NCBI GenBank assembly: GCA_963281155.1
Contig: CAUJLY010000002.1
Span: 5,456,001-5,520,000 of the forward strand
Length of the DNA stretch: 64,000 nucleotides
DNA from: Rhabditophanes sp. KR3021
Taxonomy: Eukaryota; Nematoda; Chromadorea; Rhabditida; Alloionematidae
Direction: 5' to 3'
A program made the position numbers and the translations under genes. Positions 10,856 to 22,175 of this stretch are shown piece after piece; the first letter of the stretch is position 1; the number at the start of each line of letters is the position of its first letter. The notes under the pieces are model-generated. The model ran no database searches and was not told the DNA's origin. It worked only from the letters and a program-made list of their open reading frames with translations.

Positions 10856-11259
10856 TTAAGAATATTCAATAGATTTACTTTTGCATTTAGTACATGTGTA
10901 GAAAACAGTCTGTCCTTCATCGGCACTTCTTGTTTGTCTTGTCGTATAGGTAGCTTCTCCATGATCGCATTTGGGGCAGATATGCCCAACAATCGAGTCC
11001 CCTCCAACACCAGCTGTAGAATCAGACTCAGCAATTGACCTCACATACGTTTTAAATTGAGTATTTACGGATTGATTGTGAACAGCTAAATAAAATATAG
11101 ACTAAAACAGGAGACTGATAGGTTACCTTTGAATTTCCATGTAGTTTGGCAGCATTCGCAGGCTACATCGATTGGAGCACGATTAGGAATTGGAAGAATG
11201 GCTCCACAACGACCACAAAATTCAGTGTCTTGTTTAAAAGTTAGATTTATTCCCGACAT
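10856..11259 (-). CDS. POLR1H: RNA polymerase I subunit RPA12
   Basis: Two exons (11259-11127, 11085-10856) join in phase to 120 residues, close to human POLR1H (126). The N-terminal zinc ribbon has CGRCGAILPIPN plus a second CECC pair. The C-terminal TFIIS-like ribbon has CPKCDHGEATYTTRQTRSAD followed by EGQTVFYTCTKC, including the acidic pair (DE in SADEGQ) that promotes transcript cleavage. The protein acts at the Pol I active site for cleavage of backtracked rRNA transcripts and termination. It is the first gene of a candidate three-gene operon on the minus strand. Confidence 0.93.
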
Positions 11260-12183
11260 AATGAAGGAAGGTCGAATATGTTTCTAAATTTGTAAATATT
11301 TAAATAATATTAGTACGAGTTTCCACCTTTTTAAAAGCTTTTCCAAGTGAGACATTTGGCAAAAAATGTAAAGTAAACTTGGGTTTTGATGGAAGCTCAC
11401 TTATCAAATGTCTAATAGTTTTAGATATTTCCATAAAATTTGATCGTTAAATAACATAATGAAAGTTGGTTTTAATAACGAATTGAAGGAATCTCCTTTT
11501 AAAGATGCATGATGGACTATTTCACAACTATTTTTGTAAATTTGTGAGACTCAAGTCTTGCTTTAGAATTATTAGCTTGGAATGGTTATTGCAGAAATGT
11601 TTTGGAACTGAATGGCATAGTAATAAATGATCTATTTTGTTTAACTCACTGAAAAGTTAAATAGCTCTAAAGTTATTTGTATGTCTATTACCAATTAAGC
11701 GAATAGTAATTAAATAATAATTGAGAATTTGAAAGACTGCAATATCTGTATATTTATTATTCCAGAATTAAGAATTTATTTGATCGTACAACATTTTCAA
11801 GTAGAATCTCATGTAAATTAACAATTCATCTTTAAGCTCTGAAAAGCATATAAAAATGCACATAAACAACCATTTGCAAGGCCGATTCGTTTCTATAAAC
11901 GAGCCTATTTTGTCAAAATTCAATGTATTCTCGATTATCAATTTATTCAATAACTAAAGAATAATCCAAAGTACTTATCCTCCGCCTCATTGAAAATGCA
12001 TTAAATACACCAACAGTCACCATAGATACGCCAAGGTCTCAAAGAGAAAAGAGTATCAAGCTTTGGAATAGGACGCTTCCTTTTGAGCAGCTTTATTAGA
12101 TTTTGACAAAATAAACGTGCTTTGCCAATTACTGGGCTTCAACTTTAGTCTGCAAATATATTGTGTTATTTGTCATCATTAAT
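11260..12183. other. Divergent intergenic region
   Basis: This lies between the RPA12 operon (-) and the UBA2 operon (+) and presumably holds both promoters. A 60-codon open frame on the minus strand at 11768-11950 shows no domain and no splice context, so I do not call it. Confidence 0.5.
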
Positions 12184-14060
12184 ATGGATACCGAAACGTG
12201 GTTTTGTTCTAAATTCAGGGAAGACCTTAAGAAACCGGTTCTTATGGTAGGAGCTGGAGGCATCGGCTGCGAACTGATTAAGGGCTTAGGATTAAGTGGA
12301 TTTAAAAATGTCCATGTGGTATGTTCAACATTTAGTCAGCCCTTTTTACATTTTTTTAGATTGATCTTGACACCATTGATGTCTCAAATCTCAATAGACA
12401 ATTCCTGTTCAGAAAAGAGCATGTAGGAAAATCAAAGGCAGAGGTTGCCTCAAATGCGATCCTTCAAAAGTTCCCAGACATGAATATTAAATGGCACCAT
12501 GCTTCTGTTTTTGATCCTGAATTTGGAGCAGATTACATCGCCACCTTTGCTGTCGTTTTTAACGCTCTGGATAATGCAAGAGCTAGAAATCATGTCAATA
12601 GACTTTGTATCGCCAAGTCTATTCCTTTGATTGATGCAGGAACATCGGGATACTTGGGGCAATGTAAACCAATATTACCCACCATGTCGCAATGCTATGA
12701 ATGTACGCCACAATTAAGAGATGAAAATAGAACTTATCCTGGTTGTACTATTAGAAATACCCCCTCTGAACCTATTCATTGTATCGTGTGGGCTAAATTC
12801 TTATTCAATCAACTCTTTTCGGAAGTTGATGCTCATGAAGAGATTTCACCTAATGAAAAAGATCCAGAAGCAGAAGAAAATGGGACTGATGTTACTTCCA
12901 CAACGGGCTTCGAGAATGATGAAAATTTAAAAAATGGGGTTGCCAAAGTAACCATTTCTCAAAAGAATGATGCCACCAATAATGAAAATGGCAAGGAAGC
13001 GGTTTTGGGGACAACTTCGGACCTTAGACATTTTGCCGAAGTCGAATGTAAATATGATGCCGCAAAAATATTCAATCGCGTCTTTGTAACTGACATCAAT
13101 ACTCTTTTAAAGATGGACTCATTATGGAAAACTCGACCAAAACCAACTCCATTGACCTTTGATGCTACCCTTGAATTAGGGATTTCACAAGTTACGGACT
13201 TTAATCCTCACCAAGAATGGTCATTAGCTCAGAACATGGTAGCTTTCGCCGTTAGCTTGGCAAACATCACAAAGAAATATGAAGCCAAGAAGGTTGTAGG
13301 CCAAATCCTGACCTGGGATAAAGACGACAACGATTCAATGACCTTTGTCTATGCTGCCACAAACATCAGAGCACACATCTTTGACATCCATCAAACTTTG
13401 CCATTTGAAATTAAATCTATGGCAGGAAGAATTATCACAGCTATTGCTTCTACAAATGCAATAGTTGCTGCTATGGCTGTTGTTGAAGCTATTAAAATTG
13501 TTCGAGATCAAAAAGATCAACTTCGTCTTTGTTACCTATACGATGAACCTAATGGATTAGGAAAATTCATCTCAAATACTGAACTTGATCCACCAATGCC
13601 AACTTGCCGCGCCTGTGCTCCAGTTAGAAGATCAAGCTATGTTGTTAACATGGATCAAATGACACTGTCTGAATTAAGTAAAGTTGTTTTGATTGGAAGT
13701 TGTTCAATGCATGAACCCGATGTTAGCAATAATCTGAGTGGAAACATTATTATCTCTTCCGAAGGAGACATTCCAGAAACCTTTATGGCTAAAACTTTAA
13801 GTGAAGCAAATATTAAAAATGGCGAAGTCTTCGATTGTAGTGATTTTAATCAAAACTACGATTTTTTGCTTACTTTGTATCATGATGAGAAATTAGGACC
13901 CAGTGAATTTTTGATTGGTGATGGAAAAGGTCTCAAAAAAGAAGCAGAATCTTCTGCTCACCGGTTGGAAAATGGCGATCCAGCAAAACCATCCAGAAAA
14001 CGTCAATTCTCAACGAATGACAATGAAGATTCTGAATCCAAGAAACCAAAAATCCATTGA
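12184..14060 (+). CDS. UBA2: SUMO-activating enzyme subunit 2 (E1 catalytic subunit)
   Basis: Two exons (12184-12318, 12360-14060) join in phase to 611 residues; human UBA2 has 640. The ATP-binding motif [10 protein letters not shown] lies near residue 25, followed by [16 protein letters not shown]. The catalytic cysteine is in [17 protein letters not shown]. Adenylation-domain signatures [13 protein letters not shown] (AGTSGYLGQ) and [13 protein letters not shown] are present. A C-terminal ubiquitin-like domain contains [14 protein letters not shown]. The tail ends in a basic cluster RKRQFS...SKKPKIH, a likely nuclear localisation signal. With SAE1 it adenylates SUMO, forms the thioester and passes it to UBC9. 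Residues about 220-280 form a variable acidic insert in the Cys domain. The 164-bp gap to TBCD, with an acceptor before the next ATG, suggests co-transcription. Confidence 0.96.
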
Positions 14061-14224
14061 TCTTTTCTGTATTTATTATATACACTATTTCCTTTTAATA
14101 TACTTTTCTTTTTAATTATAGTTTCTTAAATTAACTTTCGTAACAATTAAAGGTTAATTTCCTTATTCTACTTATCAATTTGCTTGTTTGGTTGTATTTA
14201 ATTTTTATTTGTTTATAGCATAAT

Positions 14225-17200
14225 ATGGATGAAGCAATTGGTCTAGTTACGGATCGACTTCAAACTGAACACAAAATTTTTATTGAAGATTCAATAAAAC
14301 AAATTCCTCAGTCCCACAATGATGTGAACGCATTTCGGTTCTTCAAGTACAAGCTCTTTACTTACTATGAAAAACCCTTTTTGCTGGATGAATATCTCGG
14401 AGAATGGATTTCGCAAATTGTTGATTTAATTAAACTTCCTGACAATGCTGGAAAAGAAAAGATAGATCAAACAGCAATACTGGGTTGTATGTATCTAGCT
14501 GTTTTCATTGAAATCTCCGGCTTCAAATCAATCTCAAATCACCTTCCTCACGAAGTTGATTACCTTGAGAAATTGGTTTCCGCAATTGAGCAAGTCCATA
14601 TAATGGATTTCGCTGATTTTAGTGGGCAAGTCTATCTCAAAGGCTCCGTTCAAAGAGGTTTATTCGCGTGGCTTTACATTACGGCTAAGAACCCTTTTAA
14701 TTTATCAAGATTTGATAATACTGGGTGTGTAGGTGATAATTCGATTGCCTCAAGGATTATCAAAGTTTGCGAAGACAATATTATGGGAGATCGACTTTGC
14801 GCCAAAATAAGCACTAAGATATGGGCTCAACTAGTGACTAGAAGTGATCAAATCGGTGCAAAACTAACGCCTACTGTTCGCTATTGCGAGGAGAAAATAA
14901 TGCAAACAATTCACTTACTTGGAGCTAACTTTGAATTAAGCGCTTATTTATCCCTGTTGGCAACTATTTTCAAGGAAGGCCCAAGAGATCATTTGGCTTT
15001 ACTAGGAGAAGATGTAATTAAGAGAATTGAAGAATTGATGGATCTTAAACATTCCGGAAACTATTCAAGAGTGCTGGTTGTGAAATTGGCTCAGAGAATT
15101 GCTTTATCTTTCTTGAAACCTAAAATTGCTAAATGGAGATATAATAGAGGTTTGAGATCTTTGGAAGACACTCTAAAAAATAACGAGAATCAGTTGATGG
15201 GAGTCGACGATACACCTGAGCAAAAAGAAGAAGATTATGGAAGCGAAAATGATTGTTCAGACGGACAATATGCTATGCTAGAGAAAATTATCAATACTCT
15301 CTTTGTTGGCCTTCGCGATGAGAATTCGGAAGTCCGTTATTCTTCTGCTAAAGGCTTAGGTCGTATTACCTCAAGGCTAAGTGTGGATTATGCCGAAGAC
15401 GTCATCAATCAAGTATTCAATCAGTGCTTCAAATCAAATAAAAGTAGTTGTTGGCATGGAGGAGCTCTAGCAATTGCGGAAATGACTCATAGGGGGTTCA
15501 TTCTACCTCATCAAATAGGAAAAATCGTTGACGTCTTGGAAAAAGCAATTGTCTGGGAAGATCCTCTAGGAATCATGAAGCAAGATGAGTCTGTACGCGA
15601 CGCTGCAACTTACATTAGTTGGGCGATGGCTAGGACTTACTCAAAAGAACTTCTTCAACCTTATGTTTCTCGATTGGCCTTCAAATTGGTCACAGTTTCC
15701 TTATTTGATAAGGAATTAAATGTTCGGAGAGCAGCTAGTGCAGCATTTCAAGAAAACGTAGGAAGACAGGGTTACTTTCCTAGTGGAATTGACATCATCC
15801 AGATCATTGACTATTCCTCAATTTCAAGACTTTCAGTTTGCTACAATGAGCTTTGTGTAAAGGTTGCCAAATTCAAAGAGTATCTTAGACCAATGATGGA
15901 CCATCTAGTTCAATATAAGGTCGGACATCAACTTGTTAAGATGAATTCGTTGGCTAGTCAAGCTTTGTTTCATATAGTTAAGCTTGATGTTGCCTATACA
16001 AATGAAGTAATTGTGCCGAAACTATTCAAAAAACTTGAAGTTAAGGATGGGCAGACTTTTTATGAAGTTATCATAGTTTTGGAAAGAGTCATTGCTAGTT
16101 TGCTGGAGGAAAAAGCTTTTGGGTGGGAAACTCATGAAATGCAAAACATGTTTACGAGAGTAAAAGAAATTAATGAATTCTTGACCAAAAAAGTGGATAC
16201 TCCTTCGAAGACTAAAGAAATTAGACTGATGAGATGCGCATTTTGTTATTTTGTAAAAATCTGTTCATCCACCAAGGCTGATTTATCTCACGAAGTTTAC
16301 GTCAAATGGCTAAAGCTCTTAGAAAATTGCGCCGAGGATGATGATGTGGAAGTTAGAGAAAACGGAGCAATGGCAACTAAAAGCTGGATGGAAGCAATGT
16401 CTGACAATATGACTGAAGACATTGAAAAGAGATTAGCAGAAAAGTACAGGCCAGGTATTGACAGTATTTTATTAAATTACAAAAAAAATGGGATATTAAT
16501 TATGAATAATATGTTCTTTATGTTCACAGTCTGAGAAGTCCTTGAGGGTGAGGTTGGCAACTTGTGAGTTTATTAGGAGTTCATAGCCAATACAAAGTCT
16601 AGAGAGCGTTTTACAGAGTCGCTGTTTGTGAGTTGACTACTTTGCAATCCTTGTGCAACAGTCTATTCACATCTTCTTCAGAAACGGGAACCTTCTTTCT
16701 TTTAAGTCCGCCGGTTGCTTTCTCTTGTTCCACTTTAGAATAAATATGACACCAATTAAGGCGATGTTAAGCACTAAAATTAATAAGAATGAGTAATTGC
16801 GTACATTTGATCTTGATATACACGTAAATAGCATGAACTAACATTCAAATTTCAAAGTACGAGGTTTAAAAGAGCTGTTTGTACGCAGTCTCTTTAAATT
16901 TGATACTAAATATTATAACATACAAATAACCAAAGTTAATAAAAAAAAGATTAACAAATCTTTAAAACATTCCAGGCATGAAGACATCCAAACAAGGAGT
17001 TACTTTGAATAAGTTTATTTTGATGATTGATTCTTTACCAAGCAAATTTCATACTGCGGAAATTGGAACTGAATTAGTTAATTTTATTCAAGATGGAACT
17101 CGCAGTAGGTTGATTGAATCAAGAGTATATGCCTTAATAAGCATTGAAAATAGATTTATTAAAACTGGGAAATTCGAAAGGTGTACTGGACTATTTGAAT

Positions 17201-18189
17201 GTCTTTTAGGATGCATTAGGGATTTCACGACTGACCCAGCAAAGGGAGATATTGGGCGATTGATGCGTACTAAAGCTATTCAAACTACTTTAGAATATGT
17301 TCGAGGACAAGCTTACACAATGAAATCATCTATTTCTGAAACTGAATTGCTGATTGGAGAACTACTAATCCAAACTTGCGGAAAAGACGTTAACATAAGA
17401 GCTGATGCTGCAATGGCTGTAAATGAAATCTTAAACATCCAGCCCATTATCGAAGTTGTCGACAGAGAATTATTAGTTGCTGCTTTTTGCTTGAAAGACA
17501 TGACATTTGTAGAAGGCTTTTCTTATCTTAGAGCTTATGACATATTGAAGCAATTGCTGCCAACGCCTTTCTATGGGAAATACGTTCGATTCGGATTAGC
17601 GATGACAGCTGGCTTCAATAATGGAAAGGACACTGATACAGTCAGCCAAATGTTCGAAGAATATCTCTGTGAGTTAGGTGATGAAGAAAAGGAAGGTATT
17701 TTGATCGAGTTTTCTAAAGAACTGGTAAATAAGAAGGCTCCAGCTCGTGTCAAGAGAAATCTTCTTCAATTCCTCGCTGAACAACTGAATTTAATGTACT
17801 TCGAATACATTAATGAAGATTTGGAATCCAACAAAGGAGCTAATAAGATTTTTGAGTATTGTATTTTCTTGGTTAATAACCCAAAAACAACTAATGAAAC
17901 CGCTACAGCTGCTGCCTCTTTTTTGTGCTATTTGATAACTATTGAGGAAGCCTCTAATAGGAAAATTCAAGGACTGACTGCCTTGTGTGATTTGTTGTCA
18001 AAAGGAAATTCCGTTGCTGCCTTCGAAACTGCCAAGAAAATGATTGAAGCATTTAACTCAGCTTTTGATAGATATTCAGAAGAAGAACTCCAAATTGCAC
18101 TTGATGTTTTGGGAAATACTGACTGGGGTGGCAAGCAACAGTTGAAAAATGCAGCTACAGAGAAACTCAGAAAAATATTTAATTTATAA
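14225..18189 (+). CDS. TBCD: Tubulin-folding cofactor D
   Basis: Two exons, 14225-16454 and 16976-18189, join through a split Gly codon (P-G-M-K) to 1147 residues, against 1192 in human. The protein is all HEAT/ARM helices. Matching landmarks are YLGEWISQIVDLI, LPHEVDYLEKLVSAIEQ, the segment VRYSSAKGLGRITSRLS, the hallmark WHGGALAIAEMTHRG and, after the intron, GCIRDFTTDPAKGDIGRLMR (human CMDDYTTDSRGDVGTWVR). TBCD captures beta-tubulin, forms the supercomplex with TBCE and TBCC, and promotes GTP hydrolysis and release of native heterodimer. The 521-bp intron (16455-16975) is about ten times the local norm and contains a minus-strand candidate gene. A TTTATAG acceptor six bases before the ATG supports trans-splicing downstream of UBA2. 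Confidence 0.94.
16611..16834 (-). CDS. Candidate nested gene in TBCD intron: single-pass membrane peptide
   Basis: On the minus strand inside the TBCD intron, an ATG at 16834 opens a 55-codon frame to TGA at 16667. It contains one strong membrane segment (YSFLLILVLNIALIGVIFIL) followed by a basic stop-transfer KWNKRKQ. In an overlapping frame, from about 16733 to TAA at 16611, 41 more codons are open and look protein-like (LKRKKVPVSEEDVNRLLHKD). Either the two pieces are joined by an intron or a one-base difference that I cannot resolve, or the gene is broken here. It is not TBCD coding sequence, because the TBCD exons on both sides join cleanly without it. I do not recognise the family; a small integral membrane protein is the most I can say. 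Confidence 0.4.
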
Positions 18190-18359
18190 AAAAAGCTTTT
18201 TTAATTAGGCGGATTTCAAATGTATCCGCAATAAAATATTTAATCACTTTCTCATACTACTTTTTTATTTGCCCAAAAAACAAAAAATTAAATGTGTACA
18301 AGTCTTAATTAGGGTTACTCTTATATAAATGTTAATATATTTAAAAATAGATAATATCT

Positions 18360-21300
18360 TTATAACAATAGACCTGGTGCGGTGGTGAAGCCAGCAAGAG
18401 GTGTCGTTTCCGTTAAACTAGCTGTGGAAGATTTTTGACTTGATCTGATGTGCTGTCCGCATGTAGAAGTGAAGATATGGCAACACAGCGTTGGTACGTG
18501 TGGAACGTTGTGTAAAAGAGCGCAGGCTTTCCATAGTTGATCGTTTAACGTTTCATTGTGATTGTTAGCCCATGCTTTAACGCGATCTAAGTATTCTGTC
18601 ATGTAGCTTGAACAGATGCTCAAATCTTTGTGATCTTTCCCACATGCTAAAAAGAATTAATTATTAAACTCTCAATCCCAAAGTTACTTTTTTCTAATCC
18701 ATCGTCATTTTTCAATTCTGTCAAAATTGTTGAGTTATCAGTACTATTCTCATGACTTTGCAAAAATTTATTTATAGTCTCAGGCGTGGCTACCTTTTCT
18801 TCACTCGTTGACCCATTTATTGGGGTGACAGCTGTAGTAGTTTCTTGAGTAGTTGTAGCTATTGTTTCATTTAAGGGCAAAACTGTAGTCGTCGCATTCG
18901 TAACTTCGCTCATTACCTCGGTTGTAGTGGTATTAAGCGTTTCTTCGGCTGTGGTTGAAAGTGTAGTGGGTGTGCTGGTTTCGTTTTCCGCTTTAGTTGT
19001 GATATTAAATAAAGATGATTCGGGAACAGTTACGTTTGATGTCGATTCTGAAATTGGGTTGTTTGAAGAAGTTTCTAGGATAGTCGCGTTTGTTGATTCT
19101 GAAATTGAGCTGTTCGAAGAAGTTTCTAGAATAGTCGCGTTTGAGGATGTTTCTAGAATAGTACTATTTGACAATGTTTCTGGAACAGTTGTGTTTGGGA
19201 ATGTTTCTGGAACAGTTGTGTTTGAAGATGTATCCAAAACAGTTGCATTTTCAGTGCTCAAACTAGTTACTTCGGGTGCAATTGTGGTAGAAGATGATGT
19301 AGAGTTATCACCAGATTCAAGAGAATTGTCAAATTCAGAAGATTCGATTGATTTAACTGGATTCGTCGTATTTAACTCCGGCACCATTGATGAAACAACT
19401 TGTGGTGGAGAAGTGGAGCTTGTTAACAATTGAATTTCGGCTGTACTATTATTTGAAAGTTCGGAACGAGCAACCGTTTCGGTATCGTTTTTAGCTTCAA
19501 TGTTTGTTACTAATGGCGTTTCAATTTTTGATTCAGCATGATCTAATAAAGTTGTAGTTGAATTTGTGCTCGTTTCTGGCGAATTTTCAACAACAGCTTC
19601 TGTTGTAGCAATGATATTTTCAGTTGCTTCCTGAACACTACTTTCAGTGGTAGCTACGTCATTCTCAGTTGTGGCTACGTCGTTCTTAGTTGAAGCAATA
19701 CTATTTTCTGTCGTAACTTCAATAGCACTATTTGTAACTGAAGAAGAACTTACATTGTCTGATTTATTTTCAAAAGGACCGGATAAAGCTGTTTCCTTGT
19801 TTAAGGGATCAGAAGTGACTTCTACTACAACAGTTGTTTGAATTTCTTCAGCTTCACCAACTTTGTCTGTCGTTATTTCAATTACATTTGTCGTAACTTC
19901 AACGGCATTCGTTGTCGAGGCATCAGACGCTTCAGCTTCAGGAATAGGCTCGCGTTTTGCACTTGAATCTAACTCTGAATTTAATACTTCAGGTGACCCA
20001 GTGACTTTTGGTGTACTTGATTCATTATTTAAGTCGCCTTCTGCTATTTTTGAACTCGTGGTAGATAGATCAGAGCTAACTGTAGACGTTAATAACGTTC
20101 CTAAACTAATAGTGGTTTTCTCCTCATCGATAGCTTCCAAATGTATTCTTTTACGGACTTGAATTGGCTTTTCTTCCTCACTTTCAGGGATTTTTTCTCC
20201 ATTCTTACTAACGACTACACCATCGCTTAAATCATTTTCTACCTTCTCATTTTCAGGAGCAGCATCCTTTTTAATTTCAGTATCTTCTACGACACATTTG
20301 CTTCTAATATCACAAATTTCAAATGGAGCTGTTGGTTCATTTTCCGTTGACAATACAAAATTATTGTTGTCCTTGCGAGTAAACCCACCCATATTCAAAG
20401 CGAATTGAACCTGTGTGCATCCTTCCAACGGCTTGTCCTAAAAATACAAGCATTTCAAATCAAGTCGTGAATTGTCAAATCTATCTTTTTTAAATGGCTA
20501 CTCAATTGTCTAAACTTCCTAAAACTGAGGATCTATCCTTCGACTTTGACGGAACAAAAGTAGTATTCAATTATTTAAAGTTTGAGGGTAAACAACTAAT
20601 AACTATATCAAGTATTGGAAAAATTGGAAATGTTATCGAAGTTTATTTTCCTCTTAGACTAGAATTGGGAAGCAGTTCTAATAAAAGGAAATTTCTGGAC
20701 TATGAAACTAAGGAACTTTTTGGTGGTAATTCAGTAAGTTTATATGGATCTATTTAGTTAATTATCTTGCTTAGGAATACTTTGATTTTATGATTAGAAA
20801 CCTCGCTAAAGCCTTCCATTCTAAGGGATTAAAAGAAAACTTTGTTCTCTACATCGGGTTGCACAAGGTATCCGAGCAATTTGCAGTCAAAATTGGAGAA
20901 GTTTTTGAATCCCATTTAAATGGTACTTTGCCACCTGGCAATTAACTCTTTGTAGATACACTACAGGTGTCAGATAATTAATTATTTAAATAAATATAAT
21001 GCCTTTTCAATCATGTATTTCGAATAAAATAACTTACCCGCTTTTTGTCTGAAGTACTAATCGGTCTTGTTACCACAAACTTACCCATTTTTGTGTCTTT
21101 GTCAATAGATGAAGAAATAATCGTCCAGTCTTGTTGCTTATCTTTCTTTTGTTCTTTCAAATTCTTAATAACATAATCTCCAATTTCAATCACTTTTCCA
21201 TTTTCCGTAAATATCATTAAAGCATCTCTTTTGACACTGGTTCCGAATGTTAGTGCACTCCACGACTTTCCTGAACTAACTGGATAAGTAAATGTGAATT

Positions 21301-22175
21301 CAACTGCATCTCCATTTTCAATAAATTTCCAAGAAAGCTCATATTTAGGATTTGAGACACGGCACTTCGTATTAACTAATTGAACTTCCCCTTTTGATGA
21401 TGTTTCCTTGATTGTATCATCACCTTTGATCTTATCTCCAACTTTAATTGTTTCGGACTCTTTTCTACTAGATCCTCTTTCGATCTTAGCATCTCCATTC
21501 TCCTCGACGTCAACCTTTAGACATTTATTCTTAATATCACAAGCTTTGTACAAATCAGGCCATTCCTTATGTTTCTTGATTTTGTAGTGTTCACTATCAC
21601 CAGATGGAGAAGCATAATGCCCCAAATTAGCCCCAAATTGAAACAAAACACACCCATCGAGACTTCTATCTTTGTCGTTATCTTCTGTAACCAATTTGCG
21701 GTAGACTTTAAACGAAGTAAAGCCATCGACAAGTTTATTATTGTCGGCTTCCGTAATTGCCTTCCAATCTTGACTAACATCAAATTTAGGTTCTTTGTAA
21801 CCATCTGAAAAGTAATCTCCAATATGTTTGAAAAGGCCTGAGTCTAAGAAGATGGCGCCGATGTCCATGTCAGACATATTGTCTCCTATTCCTATTGAAG
21901 ACCACCATTTGCCTGATTTCACAGGAACTTTGTACTCGAATTCAACTTTGTCTGTTTCTTTGTGGTAACTCCATTTAATTTCGTAATCAGTTCCTTCAAT
22001 TCAGACAACGTATTATTGATAAGTAATTAATTTTTCTATTTTTACCTTTAAATGAACACGGATCCCCGGTGCCAGAAATATCCACAGAAGTAGAAAATTC
22101 TGGATTGACAGCTAAACACAATTCGTTAATTAATAATATAGCAAAAAATAACACGCTCCTGATCGTTAAAATCAT
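18360..22175 (-). CDS. Secreted protein with two DOMON domains, mucin-like region and Cys-rich C-terminus
   Basis: Four exons (22175-22046, 21993-21038, 20437-18688, 18646-18360) join in phase to 1040 residues. A signal peptide (MILTIRSVLFFAILLINEL) leads. Residues about 44-165 and 255-380 are two related beta-sandwich modules: W-S-S-I-G-I-G-D-N-M-S-D-M-D..., QDWKAITE and FKVYRKLVTEDNDKDR, then an ending SLDGCVLFQFGANLG in copy 1 and PLEGCTQVQFALNMGG in copy 2. These are DOMON domains, which bind heme or sugar in other proteins. Residues about 385-945 are Thr/Ser-rich with many Asn-x-Ser/Thr sites and short repeats (ETSSNATI, ETFPNTTVP), a heavily glycosylated stalk. The last about 65 residues before the tail have conserved-looking cysteines (CGKDHKDLSIC, LWKACALLH, CCHIF, CGQHI). 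Intron 2 (600 bp) contains a plus-strand gene. Confidence 0.78.
20494..20945 (+). CDS. PSMG3: Proteasome assembly chaperone 3-like protein (nested gene)
   Basis: Two exons (20494-20733, 20775-20945) join in phase to 136 residues; human PSMG3 has 122. The order of elements fits PAC3: a strand pair with KVVFNYLKFEGKQLITISSI, a GKIGNVIEVYFP turn like the TQxGKMG segment, then FGGNEYFDFMIRNLAKAFH and VLYIGLHKVSEQFAVKIGEV. PAC3 pairs with PAC4 to guide alpha-ring assembly of the 20S proteasome. The whole gene sits inside the 600-bp second intron of the DOMON-mucin gene, on the opposite strand. A PAC4-like gene occurs at 52933-53283. The match is to fold pattern rather than high identity. Confidence 0.55.

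Larger units (their letters stand above)
9361..11259 (-). other. Candidate operon: RPA12, POLE4-like, coiled-coil protein
   Basis: Three genes lie head to tail on the minus strand with gaps of 185 and 129 bp. Each downstream gene has a pyrimidine-rich or T-rich stretch ending in AAG one base before the ATG, which looks like an SL trans-splice acceptor. Nematode operons have this layout. The first two proteins both act on DNA-templated polymerases. Confidence 0.7.

Noticed and set aside
11768..11950. 60-codon minus-strand ORF upstream of the RPA12 gene
   Set aside because: Low-complexity hydrophobic/Asn-rich translation with no acceptor, donor or family features.
18927..19433. 168-codon plus-strand ORF rich in Val, Ser and Glu
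   Set aside because: Antisense of the Thr/Ser-rich mucin exon, where the codon bias keeps the other strand open.
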